The notes below the pieces were generated by a model. It ran no database searches. It was not told where the DNA came from and worked only from the letters and a program-made list of their open reading frames with translations. Position numbers and translations under genes: made by a program. Below, one piece after another: positions 49,220 through 60,488 of a DNA stretch of 64,000 nt (positions are counted from its first letter, which is position 1; every line of letters starts with the position of its first letter). This DNA comes from Pollenia angustigena (lineage: Eukaryota; Arthropoda; Insecta; Diptera; Polleniidae): the NCBI GenBank assembly GCA_930367215.1, contig OV884057.1, positions 250,630,830 to 250,694,829 on the forward strand. The letters are read 5' to 3'.

Positions 49220-52052
49220 TTAATCAAATGTGGAAAACAAATTAATTATAGACTTTTTGAACTCAAGTGCGTTACATAAAAGTTGAGCATAATATGGAAT
49301 TGAGTTCCAGTGATGAACGGCATGGATAAAGAATTGCCACAATGATATAAGGCTATAATGTCTAAATGGTATTAGTCTTATTCCTCTACTTTCAATATTT
49401 GAGAATTTAAGTTTTACATATAGATGTTCAGGCTGTTTCATGTAGATGATTTTGTGTACAAAAATTAAGATACGCGTTTTTAGCAGATCTTTAAAACAAA
49501 TGCCATATAATTTCATTGCAAATGTTGAAACTCGTGCTCGACGTCTTAACCCATAACGAATATTATTAAATGTTACATTTAGTTTATTTTCACTTATTGC
49601 GTCACAACTTGCAAAAAGTTCACAACCATACAACAAAATGGGTATTAAGTACGTTTTAGCAAGTAGTATTCGAATTTTGATTGGTGTGCAGTATTGAGTT
49701 CGCCAAAGTGTTCTTACCATGGAAAACGTTCGACCGCATGCATATTTTATATGGTCAGACCATGTTAATGTGTTATTAAAAATAATCCCGAGGTTTTTTG
49801 CTGTGTTTACAATTTCTATGCATTGATTATTAATGGAAATATTGGGCATAAGGTTAAAATCAATTTTTGCCAGACGTTTACGTATAATAATACATTTGGA
49901 TTTTCGGGGGTTAATTCCAAGACCATTTGCAGATGCCCACAAATTAATTTTATGTAGTTCTTTATTCAAAGTACTAACACACTTATTCAGCGAGGCTTCA
50001 TTACAACTGATGTAGAGCTGAACATCATCTGCATACATTCTTATCCCACAGTGCGTGAGTACATTAGGGAGATCGTTTGAGTACATCGCAAACAGTAGTG
50101 GGCCTAATATTGATCCCTGTGGAACACCTCTTTTAACGGGTAGTGATACTGATGTCTTGGACGTGGTTTGAACATACTGATATCTATTATTGAGATATTT
50201 TGACAAAAGGCAAACTGCGGATGACGAAAAATTAAACATTTTTTCAAGTTTGAGGCACAATATGTCATGGTCAACAGTATCAAACGCCTTGGAATGATCA
50301 AGCAAAACTAAAAACGTGACGTTACCCCTGTCAACCTCTTTCCTTATCTCCTCAGCAACGTCTACCAGGGCAGTTATGCAGCTGTGTTTAGTTCGAAAAC
50401 CAGACTGACGATCAGTTAATAAATTATTATCATTTAAGTAAAGAGTTATTTGGTTATGCATTAGCCTCTCAAAAACTTTAGAAAGGAAAGGTAAAATAGC
50501 TATAGGTCTGTACTCAGAGCTTGATTTAGGTACTGGTATAATTTTTGAGTTTTTCCATTGAGTAGGAAAATGACTTGTAGTAATAATTTTGTTAAAAAAA
50601 AAACGTGATAAACGGGATTAATTGTGGGAGAAGAAGTTTAATAAATTTTGGATGAATTCCATCAGCTCCTACAGCATTAGATTTTATGGATAAGCAACTT
50701 AACAATACGTCACATTGATCTACACTTTTAAAAAAGAATTTGTTGTTCTCAGAAACATTATCAAAATAATTAATATTAGTGTAGTAGTTGCGATCAGCTT
50801 CAACTATCGGGATATTCAAGAAAGTTTGATTTATACTATCAGCATCAATTGTACACATTTCATGAGTGGTTGCTTTGCCAATACCAATTTCACGAATAGT
50901 TTGCCATGTCTTTTTGGATCCCAGGGCACACGAGAACTTATTAGCGTAGAAATCGGATTTAGCCTTCTTTATCATCTTATTGGGGTTTTTTCTTGCAATA
51001 CGGTATTCATTTAAAAGGTGTGTGGTTTTAAATCGTTTCCATCGAGAATACAATAAATTTCTATTGAACATTGCTTCTTTGATGTGGGAGGAAAACCAAG
51101 GTTTATTCTTCTGACTGACAGTTTTAGTTATCAAAGGGACTGTTTGATTAAATATATTACGTAGGTTATACTCAAGAAAGGAAAGCTGATCATCCACAGC
51201 AAGGATATAGTATAAACAACTCCAGTCAACTTTTAAAAACTCATTTTCCAGTGTTGCAAAATCAGTATTTTTAAAATCACGAAAAGTAATTAACTGGCTA
51301 GCTGACGACAAATCAAAGTTATACGCCATGAAAATAAGATCATGTTTAGAAAAGCATGACGCTGAGAGTTGGTCATAAAGAAGTATATTAGATTCATTAT
51401 TCATAAAAAATAGATCCAAGAGTGTGTTGTTCGTTGCAGTGTAGTGCGTAGGTGTAGTTGTGTTAGGTGAAGAAAGTCCGAGTGAGGTCATATAATCAGA
51501 AAGATTCCGTTCTACTAATACATTGGAATTAAAGTCACCAACTAATATTACGTCTTCATATAGGGCTGTAATTGTTTCCAGGGTCTTAATAAAACCATTT
51601 AACGGTAAATTTTTATTTGGCCTATAAACACTACCCACCAGCAACTTTCTTCCCTCACTATTAACCTCAATTAGCAAATACTCCACAAAGTTAACTTGAA
51701 CCGTATCACCGAAAAAATCAGTATCCTTTGAAGTACATTTAATACAAAAATTAATGCCATTTTTAATATATATTGCTACACCACCATATCCATCATCTCT
51801 GTCAACTCTTCGTACACTATAGCCATTCAAAGAAATATTAAGGTCAGTAGTATTTGTATCAAACCAGGTTTCGGATACGCATATGAAATCCATTTCTGAT
51901 TTCTCAAATATAATCCGAAATTCATCAATCTTTCCTTGTAACCTTTGAGCATTAATGTGACAAATTTTAATACCTGATTTCTGTTTAGCCAAAATTCTAA
52001 TCATACTACCAATACTATCTCTGGAACGAATTCTATTATTATTGCTCATCAC
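49220..52052 (-). pseudogene. LINE-B ORF2: endonuclease-RT with one frameshift
   Basis: The first part (52052-50592, 486 codons) is an APE endonuclease plus linker: CHINAQ (N34), SETWF (E61), VGDFN (D173, N175) and FSKHDLIF. The usual SDH carries Lys in place of the Asp at 236, which should damage catalysis. The second part (50461-49220, 413 codons) is the reverse transcriptase: QSGFRTKHSC, LLDHSKAFDTVDHD, GVPQGSILGPLLF, MYADD (D145, D146), then KNLGIIFNNTLTW. Between them the frame reads FFNKIITTSHFPTQWK and YRPIAILPFLSKVFERLM if a run of ten T's at about 50594-50603 is read as nine. One homopolymer indel therefore separates two otherwise open halves. The product would be about 945 residues, normal for the group. 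Confidence 0.9.
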
Positions 52053-52284
52053 TAAACACAGTTAAATATAAAGATGTAACGCACAAATCGAAAGAAAATA
52101 AAAAAAAACATTGGTTAGAATAATTAATAAAAAGTCAAAAATTAAAACAAATGATTTGTAAGAAATTTTAAAGTGGACTGTGATTGTAAATATTGCAAAA
52201 GTGGAAAAGAAAAAACTTAAAAATAACAATTTAAAAGTGAAATTTAAGACATATCTTATTATTAAACTGGAAAGCATCATGGCA

Positions 52285-52650
52285 TCACTCATAGACAGGC
52301 AAATTATCAGGCTCATGAAAAAACTCATTCAGATTTTTTAAATCATCAATTTGTATTGCATTTCCGTTAGCATTAGTTTTTATATAAACCAGGCCCCGCA
52401 TACTAAACGCACTGTGAATACGATTGTCCTTTTTAAGGCGGACTGCAGCACGCAATATATTAAAGTTAGTCGCTGTGAGATTTTCATTAACAAAGAATCT
52501 ATTATCAGAATTTTCACCAATGTGGCTCAGGCGAAAGCAAAAACCTTTATTAGTCTTGCGAAAATTCGTGAAAGATTTAAGAAAGAAGTTTTTATCGTAT
52601 GGGGACCACATTTTAACAATTATCACTGCATCTTGTTCTTGTTTTATTTT
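52285..52650 (-). pseudogene. LINE-B ORF1, C-terminal fragment
   Basis: The minus strand reads AVIIVKMWSPYDKNFFLKSF, then KGFCFRLSHIGENSDNRFFV, NENLTATNFNILRAAVRL and HSAFSMRGLVYIKTNANG, ending NEFFHEPDNLPVYE at 52285. This is the C-terminal module found in ORF1 of many CR1/jockey-type LINEs (IfvnE-Lt--n--ll--A--Lkk-g-i-saws--G-iyvk). The ATG at 52626 is probably internal. Upstream of about 52650 the frame meets stops, and the N-terminal coiled-coil or PHD part is missing. The gap to ORF2 is about 230 bp. Confidence 0.75.
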
Positions 52651-53536
52651 TATTTATGCTTGAGTTTTTTATGAATTTTATTGTTTTAATTTTTGTATTG
52701 CTAACTACTGCTTGTTAGGTAATTTTACTCTCAATTCTTAATAATTTGTTATTTAGACTTATGTTTTTAATTGTTTTTATCCTAATTGTTTTAAGAATGT
52801 ATGAATTTAGATTAAAACCATTAAATAATTATATTTATAGGATAACTTTAGTTAAATGTTGGAGCTCTTTAAAAACACGTCCGACTCTTACAAGAGATAT
52901 TATGTTCTATTTGAGGAAATTGCGCTGTAAACTGGAAAATTTTATATTTTCTTTTTTAGCTACGTCTAAAGACATTTTTTTATACTGATTCTACATGCAA
53001 AAAATATGTTATGTTTACACTCTTTCTTCATAAACTCTCCACTACAATCAATTGTAAATTGAGTATTAAGTTTTTTTTAAAGGAAATTTCAAGATATTTA
53101 TAGGAAAATGTATGGTGATAATAATAAAAAAAAACATATGGAAAAATCGTACGTTCCGTACGTTAGCGACCGGCACATAAGCCAATGTAACAAAAACCAA
53201 GAGAGATATAAACTGTATAGACACCTACATTAATACACTTTTAAAATAAACTAATCACTTTTGAATATTCCGTTCCATTTTTCAGGTTTTTACATTTCAC
53301 TACTGTCAGCCAAAGTTGACTTCTATTTTGAGTTCGTTTCTTTCTTAAAAAGAGTTCGTTCGTGACCACATGTTTATAACTATCATTACCAAAAACATAA
53401 ACCCGATGAAATCCATATTTTGCACTAAACATAGAGCTACCCAAATGAATTGCAAAAAAAGATGCTAGGAAAAGTTTTATTTTCTATATTATTTAAATAT
53501 CAAAAGCGTACGTACGTTCGTGACACCAGGAAATGC

Positions 53537-53911
53537 GATTCGATTTGAAAAAAGCAGAAACAAATTTTTTGAACATTCGATTAAAAAAAACAAAAAAATT
53601 TTGTTCAAAACTACATATTTTTCTATTAAAATAAGGTCGCATGAAATAAATAGATCTAAGTCGATGTACGACGTAGATACGCTGTTAAGTTCACTCCAGC
53701 TATTGTGTGGCTTTGTAAATTATCTGTACGTTTAAAATTGACAACGTAGCTTCGTCGAATGCTACAACCAGAGACCTGCGCCGTCAAGTTTTGTCGGCGG
53801 CAGCGGCTTGCAAAAATATTGCCGGCGGCGGCTCAAAGCCGGCTTATAAATATATAAACTATTTTTTTTTTAACAACTTTCATATTTTAGTTTAAATAAT
53901 AAAATTAATTT
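53537..53911. other. Spacer with a GC-rich hAT-like end
   Basis: At about 53769-53850 there is an unusually GC-rich block: CAGAGACCTGCGCCG, TCGGCGGCAGCGGCTTGCA and GCCGGCGGCGGC. It begins like a hAT terminus (CAGAGACCTGC), but no opposite end is present. Nothing else is recognised. Confidence 0.45.
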
Positions 53912-54696
53912 GCATATGGGCATTTCCCCAGAAAGGTCTACCAGGATGAAAAAATAAAATGTTGATTATCATCGTCTTTTATTGTTTATTATTATAAAAA
54001 AGTCTTTGTTCTTATAAAAGAATGGTTTCATAGCATATCTCAGCTATTTTACTTAAGGAAATTGGGCTGGAAACTCGAAAATTTTATATTTTTCTGTATT
54101 TTCTACTTCTAAAAACATTTTTATATACTTATTTTACATGCAAAAAATATGTTATGTTTACACGCTTTCTTCATAATCTCTCCATTACAATCAATTACAA
54201 AAGGAGTATTAAGTTTTTTTGGTTAAGGAAATTTTAAGACATTTATGGGAAAATGCGTGGTGATAATAATAAAAAAACATATGGAAAAATCGTACGTTCG
54301 CGATCCGTACGTTCGCGACCGGTAAATAAGCCAATTAAACAAAAACCAAGAGAGATATTTTATTTTGTAAATACTGGATGGAGACCTACATTAATACACT
54401 TTTAAAATAAATTAATCACTTTTGAATATTCCGTTCCATTACGCAGATTTTTACATTACACTACTGTCAGCCAAAGTTGACTTCTATTTTGCGTACGTTC
54501 GTGACCACATGTTTATAACTATTATTATGAAAACTTTAACTCGATTGATATCTTTCTTTTGCACTAAACATAGAGCTACCCAAATGCTATCGAATCGAAA
54601 AAAAAAAAAATGCTAGGACAAGTTTTGTTTTCTATATTATTTGTACATCAAAGGCGTACAAACGTACGTTCGTGACCCCAGGAAATGCCCATATGC
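53912..54696. mobile_element. TIR element (GCATATGGGCATTTCC), copy 2, uninterrupted
   Basis: Ends GCATATGGGCATTTCC and GGAAATGCCCATATGC are perfect 16-bp inverted repeats. It is 785 bp. TACGTTCGCGA-type motifs occur as GTACGTTCGCGATCCGTACG at about 54292 and again near 54490 and 54667, in inverted and direct arrangements. It is non-coding. The superfamily is unknown and no target duplication is clear. Confidence 0.85.
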
Positions 54697-55477
54697 ATAT
54701 ATTCTGAGTTCTTATGAGCAGCGATGTTTATTTAATGATCTCCCTCTGTACGTTGAAATGGGGTTTTCAAAGACCACAGCTATGATATGAGGTTGTTATA
54801 TACAAATTAACATCAAATATAGTCCCAAACTGTTGCTATTGAATTCAGACAGAGCGTTTCATAAATGGCTGAAAAATTGATAAAAACCTTGTCTCTTATT
54901 TTACCCATAAATCCCGTGTTGTTGTATCCCGTGTTGTTGTTTTTTTATGTAAGTATATCTAGAGAACGGCAAGAGCCAAAGTTTCAAAATTTGGTACAAA
55001 CATCTTGGTAATCAATATGCAACATCCGCCAAAATCTGGGCAGGATTGAAGAAGTATGCATGGCATAAAATCCATTTCTTTATATGTGGAGATAGAGGGA
55101 GAAAGATTGTCCAAATTTTGTAAACATAGCTGGGTTGTCTATACACAAAATCCGTCAAAAAGTGGGTGCTCGTGCATAAGTAGGCGTAGCACCTTCCATA
55201 AAAAACAAAATAAATCAGTTAAAGTAAAAGTTTCCTGACGATCTGGCCTAAGCAACCAGTGAAATGCGCATAGGAATAGCTTATCCCTTCAAAAATGAAT
55301 TTCAGTGTTTTTAGCAAGAATACGAATTTGGACTTAAGCACAACAAACAAAATCTTTAAAAATTAAAATTTTGTATTCGAACAAGAATTACTTTGATAAA
55401 AGTTACAAAATTTAGTACAAATAGCTACGAGATATCCGAAAAAAGTGGACGAATACTTGTTAATTACAGTTGTAGTT
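54697..55477. other. No gene; Helitron-like repeat traces
   Basis: Phrases such as GAGAACGGCAAGAGCCAAAG and CCGTCAAAAAGTGGGTGCTC are typical of interior Helitron-type dispersed repeats, similar in style to 5635-5843. No boundary was found. Confidence 0.4.
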
Positions 55478-55479
55478 GT

Positions 55480-55532
55480 CCCAGTCAAGTAGTTGGGGAT
55501 GAGGGTTGCGGGTTCGACTCCCGCCTAGAACC
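55480..55532 (+). repeat. tRNA-like 3' half (SINE-type fragment)
   Basis: GCGGGTTCGACTCCCGC at about 55508-55524 is a perfect T-arm (5-bp stem, TTCGACT loop) followed by CTAGAACC, like a tRNA 3' side. No matching GGTTCTAG acceptor strand lies 60-80 bases upstream. It is therefore probably a fragment of a tRNA gene or tRNA-derived SINE and not an intact tRNA. Confidence 0.5.
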
Positions 55533-56031
55533 TATTTTACTTCAATCGACTAAAGGTTTACGTAACTATTGTTTGGTGTATTACATTGTTTGAATGTTTC
55601 TTTTAAACAAAAGAACAAGTTTGTCGTATATTTACAATTAATTTTGTTTCAAGTTTGTAATTGTTCTTTTTTAATTCCATCGGCATTTTAAAAACTTTTT
55701 CATAATTTCATTTATCTCTTTATCTTTTCATCATCTTTTCTAAAAATTGTATTACTTTTTTTTAGCAACACTTAAAGTATTTGTATTTTTTTGCCTGCTT
55801 TTTTTGGAAATAGTAAATCTAATATTTGCATTAAAATGCTGATAAATCCCAATACTCCATTGTGTTTTATAGTCTATCTGCACTTTAAATAAAACTGTCT
55901 GCTTTTTTTAAGAAGACTGAGAGCTAAACTAATCTTATTATTTCCTACTTGAAAATATTTTACTATTTAACAGTTTGTTTATCTCGCCGTATTAATCTTT
56001 CAATATAAAAAAGCATTGCAGTAGATATTTC
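55533..56031. other. No gene recognised
   Basis: AT-rich sequence with T runs. No ORF, repeat boundary or RNA structure recognised. Confidence 0.5.
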
Positions 56032-56033
56032 TA

Positions 56034-57290
56034 CACGCAAAGAAAAACATGGTTGTGGTAAACATATTCTAAGAGCAACATATTATGATAAAAATTATGA
56101 TTGTAGTCACCATATTAAGATTATTATTGAATCATATTATGACTAAATATACTCGTACTATTACATCATAATATTTTTCCCTTAATCATATTATTATTCT
56201 GTTAATCAGACTAAGTTAAGAAGTAATCAAATTATTGTCATGTTAATCATAATAAGCTAAGAAATTAATCATATTATTGTCATGTTAATCATAATAAATT
56301 TAAAAGCAATCATATTATGATACAGCATCTTTCATAGCTGTCATAAAAATACAAAATAAATTTAAATATTTTTGAATCGATTTTTTATTTTGTGGCTTTT
56401 TACAATTTTTCTTAATGTTAATCAAATAGTGGAGTTCAATATAAGGCTTGCAAAAGAGCAAATGAAAAATCTGTGGTTTTCATGGGCAACCGCGTGTGTC
56501 CATTTTTTCGATTTTGTTGCCTAATTTTCAACGCTCTTTACATTTTTTTGAAAAAAGATGGATCAATTCCGATTTTTTAACGTAATCACAAAGTTTAAAA
56601 TGTGCAATACCTAGCCCATAGTTTGATTTAGAATGGTTTTTCGGCTTTCCTGAACAATTTGTTTTAAGACATACGCGGTTGCCCATGAAAACCACAGAAA
56701 TATCGTAGCACTTTTATAAAATATTACGAAATCTCTGTGTGTTTTGTTGTAGGATTTTACAAAAAAACTATGATATTTTGCATTTGCACTATTACATCAC
56801 TAACACTTGAATGAACTCCGCTAATATTTTAATTTTTTAATATCTTTAGACTTATTTTTTTATGGAATTTTATCTTTTAATTGTTTAATCACTCACAAAT
56901 AAAAAAAACGACACAACTTCTTCAAAATTATTTTACAAATGGCGCTAACATAATATGATTAGAGTAAATATAGTTTGATTGCATCTTTAACATAATATGA
57001 TAAATGAATAGAATGTTATCATGTTATGGCTATTAAATATCATGATATGGTTGTGAGAAATATAATATGTTTTGAAAGTTATCATAATTAAGTTGTTAGA
57101 AAAATAATTATTTTTCGGTCAACAATACTCAAATTCATAATTGCGATAAACATTGATATGTTTACAGTAACTATAATATTGTTGATATTAAATAAAAATA
57201 ACAATTATTTGTGTACGACAACAATATATTGTTACATTTAACATAGTGTTGTTGCCGCAACCATGCCCAACCATATTTTTTCTCTGCGTG
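56034..57290. mobile_element. TIR element of the CACGCAGAGAAAAA family, copy 2
   Basis: CACGCAAAGAAAAACATGGT and CCATATTTTTTCTCTGCGTG form the ends, flanked by TA (56032-56033, 57291-57292). The interior repeats ATCATATTATGA-type palindromes and GTCATGTTAATCATAATAA in tandem (about 56238 and 56280). Another TIR element is nested at 56429-56821. It is related to 43386-43893 by its ends and its A/T-palindromic filling. Confidence 0.78.
56429..56821. mobile_element. Nested TIR element with TA flanks
   Basis: GTGGAGTTCAATATAAGGC and its imperfect partner ending TGAATGAACTCCGC form the ends, flanked by TA (56427-56428, 56822-56823). Deep inside, TGTGGTTTTCATGGGCAACC and GGTTGCCCATGAAAACCACA are a perfect 20-bp inverted pair. 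It is 393 bp and non-coding. Confidence 0.72.
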
Positions 57291-57549
57291 TAGTATGTGT
57301 AAAATAAACCATACAATACCTTTAAGCATTCTCAAATTTTCAACACAACAAAAAAAGCAATAGAAGCAGAGTTAAAAAAAGAAAATTTAGCTATTTTTCT
57401 TGATATCGATTGTCATGATGTCACATGCATACTAAACAGTATATTAAGCAAATGAATCGACTTCAGGAATTCACACAGAGATAGACACGAAACCAATAAT
57501 GTTTAAAAAAACTTAGACTCCTTCCAAGTTGACTGCTCATCACTGTTAG

Positions 57550-57948
57550 TCTGAGTTCATACGGCTCATGTCTTATTGACAAGATTCTTCCTTTTTCTTC
57601 TTTGAACATGAATTGGCTTTCAAATGATTCATGTCATGTTGACGACATGTGCTTTTTTTGATATTGAAAACAATAACAAAATTAAACAACGAATGAACAA
57701 GCAAAACGTAAGGCAGTACATGCATCTGTGTACTCGTTTCTTTTCCCCTCGTCCCTCTCGCCTATAAAGTAGCAATCTTGTCAATAATGCTGGGTACGCA
57801 CTATGCAACGCATTTACGCAATCTAGTGAATTAAATTCATTTTAGATTGCATCAACATCAAAACGCTTTGATATTTTGAGGTTGCATTGAAACAGATTGC
57901 ATGTAGATTGCACTGTGTGTACCCAGCATAAGACATGAGCCGTATGAA
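57550..57948. mobile_element. TIR element CTGNGTTCATACGGCTCATG, copy 2, with nested MITE
   Basis: The left end is CTGAGTTCATACGGCTCATG and the right end CATGAGCCGTATGAA. AAGATT / AATCTT mark the next inner bases. The right arm is split by a MITE at 57788-57928. The family is shared with 46840-47062. Confidence 0.8.
57788..57928. mobile_element. Harbinger-type MITE with TAA duplication
   Basis: TGCTGGGTACGCAC and GTGTGTACCCAGCA form the ends, flanked by TAA (57785-57787, 57929-57931). The inner arms GCAATCTAGTGAATT and ATTGCATGTAGATTGC-type sequence pair. It is 141 bp. Excision restores the continuous right arm of the host TIR. Confidence 0.88.
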
Positions 57949-58462
57949 AGGAAGGGTGCTGGCTGGTATCTCATTGAGTTGTGAATTCCGATGAGTTTGT
58001 ACCAGTGAAGCTTATACGCGTTGTGACAAAGCTGCTGTGAAAATACAAATGTATTTGTTGGTAGTGATGAACTGGATGGTGGGAGTTGCTGTGGTGACTT
58101 TCCTTTAACATATTAGCATAATCTAAACACCAGCAACAACAACACAATTGTGTTCAGTTGTGTTGCCACTTTACTTCTTGTAGCGTTTGAAGCAGAGAAA
58201 TCCTGTTGTATTTACAATAAAGATAGAAGAGCATCTGCTGCTTAATCGCACAGATAATGATGCTTTATCGTTTGTACTTATGCAGAGTTTTATTGTTCCA
58301 AAAATCATATCAACATACATACACATGTATTTTTTTCTTATGTAGGAAATTATATAAAGGAACAGTGGGTTTTAAAGTAAATTATGGGTAAGAAAAGCCA
58401 GTGAAAAAATAGAGATTATGATCACCACGGAAACCAGAAACATGCTCTAAAAAACAAGTTTT
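57949..58462. other. No gene recognised
   Basis: Spacer of less extreme AT content, with AACACCAGCAACAACAACAC at about 58125. No ORF or repeat boundary that I can support. Confidence 0.45.
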
Positions 58463-58475
58463 ATATGCATTAAAT

Positions 58476-59006
58476 TTGGAAGAAATTCTTTTCTTAGTCT
58501 CGACTGCAAACTACTACTTTACAACGCTATTTTAAAGCCAATATGGTGCTACGGTATTCAACTATGGGGCACTGCCTCGGCCTCAAATATGGAAAAAATT
58601 CAAAGGCGCCAAAATAAACTTCTTCGAATAATTACAGCTGCCCCTTGGTATGTTAAAAACTCAAATATCCACAAGGATCTCAATGTGCCCCTGGTAAGGA
58701 CTATTATAACGAAGTATGCGGTAAAATATTTGAAAAGGCTAGAGTTGCACCCAAATCCACTAGCACGAAATATTTTAAATGATAGCGGCCACTCTCGCCT
58801 AAGAAGAAGAGACACTGCAGCACTTACCCATTAAGATGAGCGATAAACACCTACATATGTGAACAGAACCCGTGATGAAGAAAATTTTTGTCTGGCACTG
58901 GCAGGACATAAAATAAAGCATTAGGTTAAGATTTGATTAATTATTGTTAGTTCATATTTAATATATGAAGATTCAATAAATAAATAATGAAAAAAAAAAA
59001 AAAAAA
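58476..59006 (+). pseudogene. 5'-truncated LINE-A copy
   Basis: This is a plus-strand copy of the last ~530 bp of LINE-A, starting within ORF2. It has an 81-codon open frame (58589-58834: MEKIQRRQNKLLRIITAAPW, RLELHPNPLARNI, SRLRRRDTAALTH) and the 3' UTR with AATAAATAAATAATG and poly-A. It is flanked by a 13-bp target duplication ATATGCATTAAAT (58463-58475, 59007-59019). The reading frame continues past the point where the full-length copy stops, showing the family's true ORF2 C-terminus. Truncation at the 5' end is typical of LINE insertion. It has no RT catalytic motifs and is inactive. Confidence 0.93.
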
Positions 59007-59019
59007 ATATGCATTAAAT

Positions 59020-59776
59020 ATGCAGCAAAAACGTGAAAATATGCTCTGAAAATTGTTAAAAATATGCCCCAAAAATTAAAAAGTTGCTCGTTTAAAAACA
59101 ACATAGACCATATTTACATTATGCAATTAACGCCGCAACTTTCGCATGCAACTTTTTGTTTGTTAGCAAGAGGTGTAGGGAAGAAAACGGGGTTGAAAAA
59201 GTTGAAAAAATGTGAAAAGAGTTTCGTAGGAACTACTTTAAAAGAATAGATGTAAATGGGGTAATATTCAACAATTTAATAACAGTTTCATTTAATTAAA
59301 ACAATCATAAAATTATATTCGGTAAAGCCCAAACAATATTTACAGTCGAATTTTCGAGATTTTCCCTATTTGGAATTGATGGGCAGTCATAGGCTCACAA
59401 AAACCAAGTAATGTTATGAGGTTAAAATTCATATCAGAGTTACATATTTGTGCCAAATATTATCTAAATATTAACATCCTTATGACATTTTTTGTCTTAA
59501 AGGGATTTTAGGGACAGTTGTTAAATATTTTATTAATGTTAATTTCTTTTAGAAATTGATTTCGATAATTTTGTACGACTTAAAATAGAAAAAACAAATT
59601 TGTGTTAAATCTTAAAATTTAGTAAGAAATGCAACAAAATTTGTATTACTTTGAATAGATGTTGCTTTTGATCCTCATCTTTGGTGATTTTTTGGTAATC
59701 TTGAAAGCTAAATTCCTCTTTCGGCACAGTCGTTTATTATTTTTAAGTTTCCAATTATACGTTTTGCCCGTTTAAT
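59020..59776. other. No gene recognised
   Basis: AT-rich. ATATGCNCTGAAAA-type motifs near 59020-59070 resemble those near 63490-63600 and may be remnants of one older element. A 61-codon ORF has no motif. Confidence 0.45.
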
Positions 59777-60488
59777 TATACCCACACCACAATAGTGGAG
59801 AGGGTATTATGCATTTGTGCTGATGTGTGTAACGCCTTAAAATATTGGTCCTAGACCCACCTTAAAGTATACCGATCGTCTTAGAATCACTATCTGAGTC
59901 GAACTAACGATGTCCGTCCGGCTAACTGGCAGGCTGGCTGGCTGGCTGGCTGTCCATGTAACCTTGTGCGCAAAGTACAGGTCGCAATTTTGGAGATAAT
60001 TTGATGAAATTTGGGTCATAGGTTCTTATTGGCACAAGGACCAAGCCTATTGAAAATCGTAGGACTACGAGGGAAGATAGGGGGAAATTTCTTCCTCTCA
60101 GAAACTATCAAACCGATTTCAATGTAATTTAAAACATGGATAGAACCATATCTATATGGTCACAAAATGTATGCATTTTTTAAAAAATAGGACCACGAGG
60201 GGAGATAGGGGCAATTTCTGCCTCTCAAACCGATTTTAATGAAATTTAAAACATAGATAAATCCATATCTATATGGACACATTAGCTATACAGTTTTTCA
60301 AAAATAGGACCACAAGGGGAGGTAGGGGGCAATTTCTGCCTCTCACAAACTTTCAAACCGATTTTCATGAAGTTTATAAACATAGATAAATCGATATTTA
60401 TATGGACACATAAGCATGATGTGTTTTTTAATACTGTGGTGTAGGGTATCATATGGTCGGGCTTGACCGACTATACTTTATTACTTGT
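59777..60488. repeat. Dispersed repeat with TATACCCACACCAC start, complete copy
   Basis: It starts TATACCCACACCACAATAGT, ends GGGCTTGACCGACTATACTT then TATTACTTG, and shares about 550 bp with 26134-26690. Internal ~120-bp units contain TAGGACCACGAGGGGAGATA three times. A GGCT microsatellite lies at about 59935-59951. ACTGTGGTGTAGGGTAT near the right end is partly complementary to the start. It is non-coding and its transposition class is unknown to me. Confidence 0.8.

Larger units (their letters stand above)
48631..52895 (-). mobile_element. LINE-B (CR1/jockey-superfamily non-LTR retrotransposon)
   Basis: In the minus sense it runs from about 52895 through an ORF1 C-terminal part (52285-52650) and ORF2 (49220-52052) to a 3' UTR ending in an (AAAT)n tail at 48631-48653. 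The tail, rather than poly-A, is typical of this LINE group. The 3' UTR is interrupted by a MITE (48676-49015). The 5' boundary (about 52895) is inferred from the sister copy of the target. 52651-52895 is AT-rich and unassigned. The ORF1 N-terminus is missing, so it is 5'-truncated or rearranged. Confidence 0.82.
48504..53536. mobile_element. TIR element (GCATATGGGCATTTCC), copy 1, split by LINE-B
   Basis: 48504-48630 and about 52896-53536 align in order to the uninterrupted copy at 53912-54696. The join falls after TTCATAGCATAT. LINE-B occupies the gap. The left end is GCATATGGGCATTTCCCC and the right end ACCAGGAAATGC, then unrelated sequence, so the last bases of this copy are lost. It contains ATCGTACGTTC and CGTACGTACGTTCGTGAC motifs and is non-coding. 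Confidence 0.85.

Noticed and set aside
52351..52988. Plus-strand ORFs of 79-107 codons
   Set aside because: They are antisense shadows of the LINE-B ORF1 region or AT-driven.
55480..55532. A complete tRNA gene
   Set aside because: Only the T-arm and 3' side are visible, and the complementary acceptor strand is missing upstream.
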